From a virus: 64,000 nucleotides of DNA. Shown here piece by piece: positions 6,600 through 14,611 of this stretch. Each line of letters begins with the position of its first letter. Position 1 is the first letter of the stretch. The stretch is taken from IMG/VR virus record IMGVR_UViG_3300026455_000008, positions 45,903 through 109,902 of that record, one strand, 5' to 3'. A model generated the notes under the pieces. That model saw only the letters and a list, made by a program, of their open reading frames with translations. It had not been told where the DNA came from and did no database searches. The position numbers and the translations under genes are program-made.

Positions 6600-8387
6600 A
6601 TGAGCCAGGCCAATCCGAGTACGAATACGAAGAAAGCTGCATTGAAGTCCGTCGTAAAGGACGACGTTTCGGCGGAACTCATGCAACAATGTCTCAACAC
6701 GTCGTTGTACGAGTTGACCCGCATGCATCCGTTTGTCGGATCGACCCTGCAGGTCATGAACATTATGTACTCGTATATGCTGCCAACTGCCGGCGTGACA
6801 TTTAACGCGGACATGAAACGCTATGAAATGTACATAAATCCCTATTTTTTCTGCCGTTCTTTGAATGATAAACAGCGCGTCGCCGTGCTCATCCATGAGA
6901 TGGCCCACATCCTCAATCGTCATCTTATCCGCGTGCCTTTCATGAAAGTGTCTGATCACAAGCGGATGTTGCTCAACGTGGCAGGCGATCTCGCGATAAA
7001 CCAGACAATCCAGCATCTTCCGCGCGGCTGCAAACAATGCCCTCCCCTCGAAGACCAGAAGCAAGGCGCTACCTGCGAGAATGAGTTGTGCCCCGGCATG
7101 TGCCTCGACGTGGCCGACTACTACGATGAAGACGAAGCCACCGGCAAGAAAACACCGTGGCCCAAAAATAAGCCGATGGAGATCTACTTCGAGAAGCTCA
7201 TGGAGATGTACGAGGAAAACCCAGAAGATCCCGACACCAAGAGCATCCTCGTCTCGTCTGCTACCACTGACAACCTAGACGTCTCTCCTTCCGGATCCAA
7301 GCGCGGCAAAACCCTCACGTTCAACGGCAACGGCGCGCAAGTCGTTGATGGCCGTGACCTCAAGATTGGCCAGAACGTCCTCGTCAAGGATCAAACTGAT
7401 GCCAGGGATAACGGCATCTACGTCGTGACGGCCGAGGGCGACGATTCTTCTCCTGCGATTCTTACCCGCCTCGAGGCTCATGACGGCTTCGACCAGACCG
7501 GCGTCGTGAAGCGCGGCGACGTCGCGGCACCCAGATACGGCACGAGTAACGTCGGTAAACTCTTCAAAATTGAAGGCGAAGCCGGTGAGATATTCGACGT
7601 CGACACTCAAGACATGATCTGGGAAGAGACGAAGGCTAAGGCCGGTAAGGGCAAAGGCAACGGCAAACCCCGCCAGTTCGACGTCCATGACTGGCACGCG
7701 AACGCCGAGGAGTCTGAGGTGCTAGACGCGACCGAAGACCTCGTCAAGCGCGCCATGGTCAAGCAGGGTCTCGGCTATGACGACCTCCCCTCGTCCATCA
7801 AAGAACTCCTGGACGACATCAAGTCTCGCAAGTCCGAGCTCAACTATAAAGGCCTGATCCTGTCTGCGATCAAGCGCTCCGCGTCTGGTCACGACCGCGA
7901 CTACTCCTGGACACGCCGAAGCCGCAGGTTCGGCAACAAAGCCCCAGGCACGAAGGAAGGCGCACTGCCGAAGCTTTCCCTGTTCCTCGACACGTCTGGT
8001 TCGATCTCAATCGAAGAGCTCACCTCGTTCCTCGATATCGTCGATGAGTTTCTCAAGGTTGGCTCTAGGAAATGCGAGCTTAATTTGTTCAGCGATACCA
8101 ACTACTACACCGATAAGTACAAGCTCGCCGACCGGTCGATGCAAGAGAAGATCCGCAAATCTGTCAGCATGGGCGGCACGTGCCTAGAATCAACGCTCAA
8201 GCGCATATACGAAACCAAACCTAACCTTTCGATCATCATCACCGACGGCTGCTACTCTGACGTCAAGTACGAAGAGTGGATGAAACCCGGTCAGCACATG
8301 CCTCAGGTTCTATGGATCATCTCCAAGGACGGCGTTGAAGATCATCCATTGAAAAGATTGGGCAACACGGTAAAGATACCTAAGTGA
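6600..8387 (+). CDS. VWA-domain metallopeptidase, MoxR partner, with inserted fibre-type domain
   Basis: A 595-aa protein, probably the partner of the MoxR ATPase. Residues ~30-200 are a metallopeptidase-like domain: zinc motif HEMAHILNRH (His99, Glu100, His103, His108) and a cysteine cluster (CKQC, CENELCPGMC). Residues ~455-595 are a VWA domain with the MIDAS DTSGSIS, the Thr in MGGTCLEST and the Asp in IIITDGC. This peptidase-VWA order is known from MoxR operons. Odd: residues ~235-343 are an insertion reading DGRDLKIGQNVLVKDQTDAR then DNGIYVV, a beta module otherwise typical of phage fibres. A second region (GKGKGNGK) links it to the VWA half. The start follows GAGGAGGAG. Confidence 0.85.
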   Translation: MSQANPSTNTKKAALKSVVKDDVSAELMQQCLNTSLYELTRMHPFVGSTLQVMNIMYSYMLPTAGVTFNADMKRYEMYINPYFFCRSLNDKQRVAVLIHEMAHILNRHLIRVPFMKVSDHKRMLLNVAGDLAINQTIQHLPRGCKQCPPLEDQKQGATCENELCPGMCLDVADYYDEDEATGKKTPWPKNKPMEIYFEKLMEMYEENPEDPDTKSILVSSATTDNLDVSPSGSKRGKTLTFNGNGAQVVDGRDLKIGQNVLVKDQTDARDNGIYVVTAEGDDSSPAILTRLEAHDGFDQTGVVKRGDVAAPRYGTSNVGKLFKIEGEAGEIFDVDTQDMIWEETKAKAGKGKGNGKPRQFDVHDWHANAEESEVLDATEDLVKRAMVKQGLGYDDLPSSIKELLDDIKSRKSELNYKGLILSAIKRSASGHDRDYSWTRRSRRFGNKAPGTKEGALPKLSLFLDTSGSISIEELTSFLDIVDEFLKVGSRKCELNLFSDTNYYTDKYKLADRSMQEKIRKSVSMGGTCLESTLKRIYETKPNLSIIITDGCYSDVKYEEWMKPGQHMPQVLWIISKDGVEDHPLKRLGNTVKIPK

Positions 8388-8396
8388 GGACAGGCG

Positions 8397-8693
8397 ATGG
8401 CCGACATTACCAAATGTCCCGGTGTATACTTAACAGCGTCTGGGGCAAAGTCTTGCCCCTACGCTAAGGGGTGCTACCGTTACACCGTAAAACCATCCAT
8501 GATGCAGTCGTATATGATGTACGGCCCGTATTCCTCTAAAAATCCACTTGGATGCGATTCGTTCTGGATTGATAGAAACCTTAGATTTACTCGAACAGAT
8601 GAAGAGATAATGTTTGCAAGGTATATATCTCTTATTATTATGGATAACGTACCTAAAGTTGAATACGACGATGCTCGCGTTAAAATTCTTTAA
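8397..8693 (+). CDS. Conserved phage cysteine-rich small protein, 98 aa
   Basis: The N-terminus MADITKCPGVYLTASGAKSC with later YAKGCYRY follows the pattern ITKC...C..K..CYRY that I recall from many T4-like and marine phage proteins of unknown function. Four cysteines in the first 60 residues suggest metal binding. It begins 9 bp after the VWA gene with GAGGACAGGCG as Shine-Dalgarno, so it is probably co-transcribed with it. Confidence 0.7.
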   Translation: MADITKCPGVYLTASGAKSCPYAKGCYRYTVKPSMMQSYMMYGPYSSKNPLGCDSFWIDRNLRFTRTDEEIMFARYISLIIMDNVPKVEYDDARVKIL

Positions 8694-8716
8694 ACTCGTT
8701 GAAGAACAGGGATAAA

Positions 8717-9235
8717 ATGATACTAGAAATTCGAAAATGGCCGGACCCAATTTTACGCCAAAAAACCGTAGCAGTGTCAGTGTTTGACGAGGACTTGGAA
8801 AAGTTGGCGCGCGACATGATCGAGACTATGCGCTCCGCGTCCGGCATTGGGTTAGCAGCTAACCAGGTCGGCGACTCGCGCTGCATGGCGGTCGTGGAAG
8901 TCCCATATCTACCTGGCGATAAAGTCGCAGAATATTTGGGCAAACCTATCGTGCTCGTCAATCCCGCCGTTGTTGAGACCGATGGCTCGGTGCTCAGCGT
9001 TGAGGGATGCCTATCGCTGCCGGATACGCAGGATACGATCCGCAGGTCTAAGACGGTTAAGGTGCGGTACCAGAATCTTTCTGGAGAACACTTAGAGATG
9101 GATGCTGAAGGACTCATGGCGCTCTGTCTGCAGCACGAAATTGACCACCTGAATGGTAAAACATTGATAGAGAAGGCATCGCGGATTAGAAAAGACATGA
9201 TGATTCGGCGCCTTAAGAAAACAGGGAATTTGTGA
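8717..9235 (+). CDS. def: Peptide deformylase
   Basis: This enzyme removes the formyl group from nascent N-formylmethionine peptides. All three family motifs are present: GIGLAANQ (motif 1), EGCLSLP (motif 2, metal Cys) and QHEIDHLNG (motif 3, two metal His and the catalytic Glu). The length (172 aa) fits bacterial enzymes. The start was chosen at ATG (MILEIRKWPDP) rather than a TTG 18 nt upstream. Phage deformylases probably keep processing going late in infection (known from marine phages). Co-oriented neighbours start 8 bp downstream. Confidence 0.95.
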   Translation: MILEIRKWPDPILRQKTVAVSVFDEDLEKLARDMIETMRSASGIGLAANQVGDSRCMAVVEVPYLPGDKVAEYLGKPIVLVNPAVVETDGSVLSVEGCLSLPDTQDTIRRSKTVKVRYQNLSGEHLEMDAEGLMALCLQHEIDHLNGKTLIEKASRIRKDMMIRRLKKTGNL

Positions 9236-9242
9236 GGAAAAC

Positions 9243-9743
9243 ATGAGTTTAGTAGATAAGATCTGGGATTTTGTAGAAGAATTGATAAAATCTAAGTGCG
9301 TCCGATGCGGAAATTCTGTCTCTGGTGGATCTAAAGGATCTAGGTGCTCTGAGTGCCGCGCTAAGTTGAACCGGGCGCGCCAAACGCCTGGCCACCCAGA
9401 GCGTGCGCAAAACAAGGCTCAGCAGGCGATCCGCCGCGAAAAGCACGGCAATGGAACTGCGACCCCGAAGTCTAAAGGTAAGGCAAAATCCAATAAAGAA
9501 CTTGCGGCTAAGATCCAGCGTGCCGAGAAGAAGACAGGTCAGAAACTCTCCCCTGATCGCAAGAACAATGGCGAAGGTTACAATTCTAAGAATACCAGGG
9601 CCGTGCCAGAAAAGCTTAACCGCGGACGCCATAAAGTAGACGGCAAAAAGCTCCGCGAGTGGAAGAAGCGTCTAGCAAAAACTGGCATAACTGAACAAGA
9701 ACTTAAAGTACTGCTAAAAGCAAAGCTTGAGGAAAAAGAGTAA
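9243..9743 (+). CDS. Basic zinc-ribbon protein, 166 aa
   Basis: An amphipathic N-terminal helix is followed by a CxxC...CxxC ribbon (CVRCGNS and RCSEC) within residues 19-38. The remaining ~125 residues are very basic and low in complexity (KSKGKAKSNKELAAKI, KVDGKKLREWKKRL). It probably binds nucleic acid. The layout recalls HNH-associated ribbons, but no HNH residues are seen. The stop overlaps the next ATG (TAATG). Confidence 0.7.
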   Translation: MSLVDKIWDFVEELIKSKCVRCGNSVSGGSKGSRCSECRAKLNRARQTPGHPERAQNKAQQAIRREKHGNGTATPKSKGKAKSNKELAAKIQRAEKKTGQKLSPDRKNNGEGYNSKNTRAVPEKLNRGRHKVDGKKLREWKKRLAKTGITEQELKVLLKAKLEEKE

Positions 9744-9958
9744 TGATTTTTCAAGTAATCGCACTTACTGCCCTAACCATCGGCGTATCCATGATCTCCT
9801 ACTGGGTAGGTAGAACAGTAGCCATGAATCAGATTAAAAGGTATTTGGAAAAATACTTGATGATTGAGAGGGTCTCAAATCAAGTATCAAGACCGTCAAA
9901 ACCTAATTTGTACGTTTTTAACGGCGGTAAAAAATCTGAGGATAGACCGTCTAAATGA
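9743..9958 (+). CDS. Small membrane protein, 71 aa
   Basis: One N-terminal membrane helix (residues ~2-24, MIFQVIALTALTIGVSMISY) is followed by a basic cytoplasmic tail. It starts on the stop codon of the previous gene and overlaps the next by 4 bp (ATGA). The coupled pair of membrane proteins may form one unit. Function is unknown. Confidence 0.65.
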   Translation: MIFQVIALTALTIGVSMISYWVGRTVAMNQIKRYLEKYLMIERVSNQVSRPSKPNLYVFNGGKKSEDRPSK

Positions 9959-10227
9959 ATTTTGAGTTTAAAGTGTTCGCCGCATGGATCGCATCGTTTA
10001 TCTTTGCGATCCTCCTCTTTCCCAAAGAGCGCGGCCGCGATAGTAGCCTTATATGGCTATTCTTCGTGGCGCCTTTGGCATTTATCTTATTGCTGGGTTA
10101 CCGCGTTTCGAGACTGGACGAAGAACCTATAACTGTATCGAACAATGAGTTTATAGTCAAATATAAACTTTTTATGTCGCTGCACAAGCTTAAGGTCCGC
10201 AGCATAAACAAGATGATCCAGCGTTAA
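9955..10227 (+). CDS. Membrane protein with two helices, 90 aa
   Basis: Two hydrophobic segments (FAAWIASFIFAILLF and LIWLFFVAPLAFILLLGY) form a hairpin with a short charged loop, followed by a ~40-residue soluble basic tail. The layout resembles small holins or inner-membrane inhibitors, but no family motif is visible. It ends just before the second perfect copy of the TCCGAATCAAATGATC element. Confidence 0.65.
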   Translation: MNFEFKVFAAWIASFIFAILLFPKERGRDSSLIWLFFVAPLAFILLLGYRVSRLDEEPITVSNNEFIVKYKLFMSLHKLKVRSINKMIQR

Positions 10228-10246
10228 TTTCCGAATCAAATGATCT
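10227..10246 (+). promoter_or_regulatory. TCCGAATCAAATGATC element
   Basis: ATTTCCGAATCAAATGATC repeats, over 19 bases, the copy before the VWA gene. It is 30 nt before the ATG of the 95-aa gene and directly follows the stop of the previous gene. Confidence 0.55.
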
Positions 10247-10274
10247 ATATCCGTAAACCTGCGAGGTATAAATC

Positions 10275-10562
10275 ATGCTCACTCAGATTCACTTAAAGCT
10301 GATCGAGCTCGACCGCCGGAAAGAAGAAGTAAAGAAGTTCTTCGAAGAATACAAATCTGCCGTAGATGCACTGGTCTCACAGCACGGCATCAATCACGCT
10401 TTTCAAGATGACCAGGGCATCGTTTATCAATTGGTCGAATTAGACGGCAAATGGGTAAACTTTGAAAAGTTTGGCGTCGAGCGGACTAAGCGCCCCGGTG
10501 AGGCGAGAGGATCCCTCTCCGTCAAGAAGGCCAAAGAACTCGGCTTCAACGTAAAAGAATAA
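10275..10562 (+). CDS. Hypothetical protein, 95 aa
   Basis: The N-terminal ~40 residues are a charged helix, probably coiled coil (LIELDRRKEEVKKFFEEYKS), followed by a small beta region (GIVYQLVELDGKWVNFEKFG) and a basic tail. It is the first gene after a copy of the repeated upstream element, so it may open a transcription unit running to the ThyA-like gene. No family is recognised. Confidence 0.7.
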   Translation: MLTQIHLKLIELDRRKEEVKKFFEEYKSAVDALVSQHGINHAFQDDQGIVYQLVELDGKWVNFEKFGVERTKRPGEARGSLSVKKAKELGFNVKE

Positions 10563-10571
10563 GAGGAAAAG

Positions 10572-11339
10572 ATGGTTATTCTTAAAGATTCTTACTATGA
10601 ATCCATGGACCCGATATCGCAGATGGTTGAACCGCTCATTTCGCCTCTGCTAGATGTGGCAGAGATCATACCGCATAAATATGCTATACCATTTTCTCAA
10701 ATAAGAGATCGTGTTCTTGAGTCGTTTAATCTTCTCAATCATAAAGATTCATCTATTTCACTGCAAAACGTATATAACAGTGCATATTTCTCAGCGGCCG
10801 AGCTGCTAATCGAGCACACCGACGCAGAGAAACATCTACTGAAACTGGATAATGCGCACCGCGGGTACTACAAAGATCTCTGGGACGTCACCATGCCCAT
10901 GGATAATATATCGTTTGAGTTGACGCAAGCTGATTCTGCAGACTTCGGAGAAGTCATCCTGCATTTCGACGATAGCGGTCTAAAGCCAGAAATACTAAAA
11001 AATAGATTTTTACTTATTTTTCGAGAAAAAATCAACAAGGCGTACGCTAGCAAAGAGCAAGTAAAGCTACTCGTCGATAGCCTATCCTTAAGTCCCAGCC
11101 TGGTTAAAGGCAAAACTCACAACGCCGTTTACCGTATCGCGTGCGAGCTTAGCGAACTTATCGATGCAGATAAGTGGCGGATTAGATCTACATCTGTGAT
11201 GGTGGATACCGCAGATGCTATTGTTAGGGTTTTAGAAGCTAAGCAGGGCTGGGGAGAAGATCTTGCAAATCTTGTGCATCTTAAAATAATGACCCATAGC
11301 AACAGTCCGATTTATACTTTCACAAAGGTAAAAGAATGA
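10572..11339 (+). CDS. Hypothetical protein, 255 aa
   Basis: I do not recognise this soluble, mainly helical protein. It has no cysteine cluster, P-loop or membrane helix. Segments such as NVYNSAYFSAAELLIEHTDA and HNAVYRIACELSELIDADKW look like packed helices. It overlaps the next gene by 4 bp (ATGA), which itself overlaps a sigma-like gene, so this trio could serve a common regulatory task (inference from coupling only). Confidence 0.7.
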   Translation: MVILKDSYYESMDPISQMVEPLISPLLDVAEIIPHKYAIPFSQIRDRVLESFNLLNHKDSSISLQNVYNSAYFSAAELLIEHTDAEKHLLKLDNAHRGYYKDLWDVTMPMDNISFELTQADSADFGEVILHFDDSGLKPEILKNRFLLIFREKINKAYASKEQVKLLVDSLSLSPSLVKGKTHNAVYRIACELSELIDADKWRIRSTSVMVDTADAIVRVLEAKQGWGEDLANLVHLKIMTHSNSPIYTFTKVKE

Positions 11340-11827
11340 ACTACGTTCAAAGCCTTAAGGCAGATATAGCAAATCTCTCTGTCAAGGTGCTTATGAAAGC
11401 AGACCATCGCCACACCTGGACAGGTAGGAATAAGTCAATTCGCTTCGAGACGTGCATAGAAATAGATACGCCAAACAAATTCATTGACTCCCTCTTTATA
11501 AGGGGTACCATCGACGGCGGCGTCAGTCTTGAAGACACCTACATCCGCGTAGTAGAGAATGCGACTCAGCGATGCGTAGATTTTCTAAAACATACACCTA
11601 AAAAAAGCAAAGTCGCCCAAAAAGGTGCAGAAGATCTGCGCGCCATATACCGAATAATGTGGAAACTAGCAGCAGACGACGTGATATCCGAAATTATATT
11701 GCGCACATGCGACGTGATCGAAAAAGATCCTAAATTCACTGTCAAAGACATGCTTAACGTAGTTAAACTGCTCAAGGTTCGGGCATCCCAGCACGTATCA
11801 AATCTTTTTACCGAGGAACAAAAATGA
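11336..11827 (+). CDS. Hypothetical protein, 163 aa
   Basis: This protein is unrecognised. The N-terminal half contains beta-like stretches (IRFETCIEIDTPNKF, SLFIRGTIDGGVSLED) and the C-terminal half is helical. The ATGA overlaps at both ends tie it to the unknown gene before and the sigma-like gene after. It could be a co-factor of the sigma-like protein. Confidence 0.65.
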   Translation: MNYVQSLKADIANLSVKVLMKADHRHTWTGRNKSIRFETCIEIDTPNKFIDSLFIRGTIDGGVSLEDTYIRVVENATQRCVDFLKHTPKKSKVAQKGAEDLRAIYRIMWKLAADDVISEIILRTCDVIEKDPKFTVKDMLNVVKLLKVRASQHVSNLFTEEQK

Positions 11828-12201
11828 GAAAAGTGACCAACGAAGACATTAAAAAATATTACGGCATGGTTGACCATTACATTCGCAAGTCGGTGGTTAA
11901 AAACTGGAACGAAGCATCAATGGTTAAATCCAAACAAAATGTTGCACTAGGCAATTCCGGTCTGACCGTGGCAGATATCCGCCAGTATCTCCTGATGGAG
12001 GTGGTCGTCGGCCTGCAGAAGTATAACCCTGAGTACAGGACGGCAGAAGGCTTGCCTGTCAAAGAGTCAACCTTCATATTCCGGCACCTTCAGAATCGCG
12101 GCGGCCAGATGATGAAACGCGTCACCAAGCGACGCTCTGGCTACGGGTTCTGGACCGTTCAGATTGAGAAGGCCTTAGGCGAGACCAAGGAAGAAGCATG
12201 A
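11824..12201 (+). CDS. Sigma-factor-like protein (region 2)
   Basis: At 125 aa the protein has a sigma-70 region 2 pattern: GLTVADIRQYLLMEVVVGLQ, then KYNPEYR (compare DLIQEGxxGLxxAxxxFDP), then STFIFRHLQNRGGQMMKRVT in the place of the helix that melts and reads the -10 element. It is basic at the end. The size and layout are like T4 late sigma gp55, which carries little beyond region 2 (known). With a repeated promoter-like element near several + strand genes, it is a good candidate for the phage promoter-recognition factor. It is coupled by ATGA overlaps on both sides. Confidence 0.6.
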   Translation: MRKVTNEDIKKYYGMVDHYIRKSVVKNWNEASMVKSKQNVALGNSGLTVADIRQYLLMEVVVGLQKYNPEYRTAEGLPVKESTFIFRHLQNRGGQMMKRVTKRRSGYGFWTVQIEKALGETKEEA

Positions 12202-12962
12202 GAACTTACAATAACATACATCAAGCGTATTTAGGCACGATCCAAGATGTCCTAGACAATCCAGATTTTATCTGTGCTCCTCGTAGCCAGAGGATACTAG
12301 AGAAGACAGACTATTCATTTCGAGTGCGAGTGCCGTCTTCTGAGCCGGTCGTCACAGCCGATCCAGAAAGAAACCGTATCATAGCAGAGTATACGGCAAA
12401 AGAGATGGCCCTATACGATTCCTGCTCAAATTCAGTTGAGGACTTCGCTAAAGCTTCTAAGTTTTGGGAGAAGATCGCCAACCCAGACGGGACGATCAAC
12501 TCGGCTTACGGGTATCTGATTTGGAGTAAGAGATCTCAAGGCAACCCTGAGATGGAAAGATGGATAAACCCGTACATACATCCAAAACTTACAGATCGCA
12601 CTCCCTGGGAGTGGGCAAAGCAGACTCTCATTGCCGACAAAGACACACGCCAGGCTGTAATGGCATTCGCACTACCCGAGCATCGCTGGGCAGGCAACAA
12701 AGATCAGGTTTGCACCCTGCACGGGAACTGGCTGATCCGCGATGATTTGCTAAATTTGTCAATCGTTATGAGGAGTAACGATTTGTCGAAGGGGCTAGTG
12801 TACGATCTGTCGTGGTTCGTGAGCCTAATGGATAAGATGGTTCAAGAGCTAAAACCTACTTACCCAAACCTCCACAAGGGAACTTACACGCACACTGCGC
12901 ACTCAATGCATATCTATGAACGCGATATTCCGCAGATGAAGAAGATGCTGGGACGCAGTTGA
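12198..12962 (+). CDS. ThyA-family enzyme, probable dCMP hydroxymethylase
   Basis: A 254-aa thymidylate synthase-family protein. Seen: catalytic Cys172 in VCTLH, the RSxD motif as MRSNDLSKGL (Arg192, Asp195), and HSMHIYERD (His238, Tyr240). At the position of the TS pyrimidine-binding Asn (LPFNIA in the family), this protein has Asp203 in LVYDLSW. Asn-to-Asp at this site is the known mark of dCMP hydroxymethylases such as T4 gp42, so it would make 5-hydroxymethyl-dCMP. A separate ThyX already supplies dTMP, which supports this reading. It remains inference; it could be a divergent ThyA. Confidence 0.7.
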   Translation: MRTYNNIHQAYLGTIQDVLDNPDFICAPRSQRILEKTDYSFRVRVPSSEPVVTADPERNRIIAEYTAKEMALYDSCSNSVEDFAKASKFWEKIANPDGTINSAYGYLIWSKRSQGNPEMERWINPYIHPKLTDRTPWEWAKQTLIADKDTRQAVMAFALPEHRWAGNKDQVCTLHGNWLIRDDLLNLSIVMRSNDLSKGLVYDLSWFVSLMDKMVQELKPTYPNLHKGTYTHTAHSMHIYERDIPQMKKMLGRS

Positions 12963-13016
12963 GCTGATTAACTTGGGTATAAAAAATCAAAGGTTAATCA
13001 ACGTTTCGGAGAAATC
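12963..13016 (+). promoter_or_regulatory. Inverted repeat with TATAAA box
   Basis: TGATTAAC and GTTAATCA form a perfect 8-bp inverted repeat (about 12965-12972 and 12993-13000) flanking GGGTATAAAAAATC. This could be a promoter with an operator for the exported ClpP-like gene, whose ATG follows TCGGAG. Confidence 0.35.
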
Positions 13017-13733
13017 ATGAAAAAGATCGCGTCATTTCTAATGTGCATTCCGCTGTTCTTGGGGGCAAACGCTGCCGCGGCGACTACTCGCCACGTGGTT
13101 CCTAAAGGTGAAAGAACTTTTTATATCACAGGGCAAATCGACCCATCTGCTCTACCTGTAGCAAATGGCATCGAAAGGGTGTCTGCTGCAAGTTCAGATC
13201 CAATTCATTTAGTTATTAACTCTCCCGGTGGCATGGTGCTTGTGGGTTTTCAGGTAGAGCAGGCGATGGATATCGCACGCAGCCGTGGAGTTAAAATTGT
13301 GTGTACTGTTGGCGTTATGGCGGCAAGCATGGCTTTTCAGATCCTGTCACACTGCGACGAGCGGTACGCACTAAAGAAAACCCTTTTGTTATTTCATCCA
13401 GCTCGAGTGATTGTTAGAGATCCGATGACTGCCGACCAAGCACTCATGGTTGGCCACGAACTACGAAAAGTAGACAAGCGAGCCGACAAAGAAAACACCG
13501 AGATGATGGGCGTAAAAGATCCAAAATGGCTTGAGCTGCACAATCGCAACGAAACCCTTTGGGTCGCAGAGGATCTCGTGGAAGAGACGCCTAAAAAATG
13601 GCTCAAGATCGTAGATGAAATTGAAACGCCAGATGGCATTTTTAATCTTGAAACTAGAACTGGTTCTAGCTCTAATCTAAATGAAAAATCTCAAGAACTT
13701 AGAAATCTACCGTGGATCATAGTGAACGACTGA
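13017..13733 (+). CDS. Exported ClpP-type serine protease
   Basis: The protein is 238 aa. The N-terminus MKKIASFLMCIPLFLGANAA is a Sec signal peptide, cleaved around ANAAAA. The rest follows the ClpP fold: beta strand ERTFYITGQI, oxyanion loop NSPGGMV, nucleophile region GVMAASMAFQIL (Ser in AASM) and His in LLFHPAR. Bacterial ClpP is cytoplasmic, so export of a ClpP-like enzyme is unusual; membrane-anchored ClpP/SppA relatives exist, but this one seems to be secreted to the periplasm. The region after residue 150 is divergent and ends in a polar tail. It may process envelope proteins during infection or lysis (inference). Confidence 0.75.
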   Translation: MKKIASFLMCIPLFLGANAAAATTRHVVPKGERTFYITGQIDPSALPVANGIERVSAASSDPIHLVINSPGGMVLVGFQVEQAMDIARSRGVKIVCTVGVMAASMAFQILSHCDERYALKKTLLLFHPARVIVRDPMTADQALMVGHELRKVDKRADKENTEMMGVKDPKWLELHNRNETLWVAEDLVEETPKKWLKIVDEIETPDGIFNLETRTGSSSNLNEKSQELRNLPWIIVND

Positions 13734-13734
13734 T

Positions 13735-14031
13735 ATGGTTTCAGAAACGTCTGCAGCTCAATGGTTAGCAGATCACGTTGGTGCCGATTGGCTTAATGTG
13801 ACGCGAAAGTCTAATGACGTCGTCGGTACCAACTTTTTAGTAACGCTTAGATTCAATAAAGATTATTGTCAAAGTCTGATGAAACTACACTGCGATTACT
13901 CATCTCATGCAGAGTTGCATCAAACTTTGATAAAACACATATCTCAGATGCGCGACGAATTCTTCCTGCTTAACATGCACGCTCTTCCCAATGAAGAGGG
14001 TGTAGAACTCGAAACTCGGTCAAGGAAATAG
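13735..14031 (+). CDS. Hypothetical protein, 98 aa
   Basis: This small soluble protein is not recognised. The start codon follows the protease stop by one base, so translation is probably coupled. It has two cysteines and a histidine-rich middle (HCDYSSHAELHQTLIKH) that could be a metal site. It ends 1 bp before the next gene. Confidence 0.65.
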   Translation: MVSETSAAQWLADHVGADWLNVTRKSNDVVGTNFLVTLRFNKDYCQSLMKLHCDYSSHAELHQTLIKHISQMRDEFFLLNMHALPNEEGVELETRSRK

Positions 14032-14032
14032 C

Positions 14033-14596
14033 ATGGGGTGCGATTCTCACTTCTTTCTAGAAAGAAGAGTAAATAACGGCCCATGGCACTTAGACCCAGG
14101 GCATAAGTTTCTTGAAGATCCTAGGGATGGAGGAGTCCATCCTTTGGAGATACCCTCTCTCTCTGGGAGAAGTTATTATTTGTTTGGCTTGATTGCAGGA
14201 GTCAGGTCCTACGACGTAACTCCTATCGCACAACCTCGTGGCTTGCCCAATGACGTTAGCAAAGAAATCTTATCTTATTTTACAGATTACAAGCCAGACT
14301 TTCACACGCCGACGTACTTAACGCCTAAAGAGCTCGAAAAAGCTTTAAATAAATACTATAAATATATAAGAAAAGCGCATCCTGAAACTGATGAGCTCTA
14401 TCTATCCTCGCTAATTGACGCCCCTGCAGAAGACGCTTTTAGATACAACACGCGACTAAGTGATGATTTCATCAGGATTAACTCGTCAATCATAAAATAT
14501 ATCCGATCCCATCTTGATTGGGAAAAGGTAGAGAATAAATTATTAGGCGCAAAGAACAAAACCGAGTACAGAATAATCGTCTGGTTTGATTCGTAA
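14033..14596 (+). CDS. Conserved phage protein of the MGCDxH type
   Basis: The opening MGCDSHFFLERRVNNGPWHL and the later segments SYYLFGLIAGVRSY and QPRGLPNDVSKEI follow a layout I recall from many phage proteins that start MGCDIHxxxE and carry LFAxLAGVR and PRGLPxDVS. The function of that family is not established. At 187 aa the length is typical. It is co-directional with short spacing to its neighbours. Confidence 0.7.
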   Translation: MGCDSHFFLERRVNNGPWHLDPGHKFLEDPRDGGVHPLEIPSLSGRSYYLFGLIAGVRSYDVTPIAQPRGLPNDVSKEILSYFTDYKPDFHTPTYLTPKELEKALNKYYKYIRKAHPETDELYLSSLIDAPAEDAFRYNTRLSDDFIRINSSIIKYIRSHLDWEKVENKLLGAKNKTEYRIIVWFDS

Positions 14597-14611
14597 TTGA
14601 TGGAGATTTCT

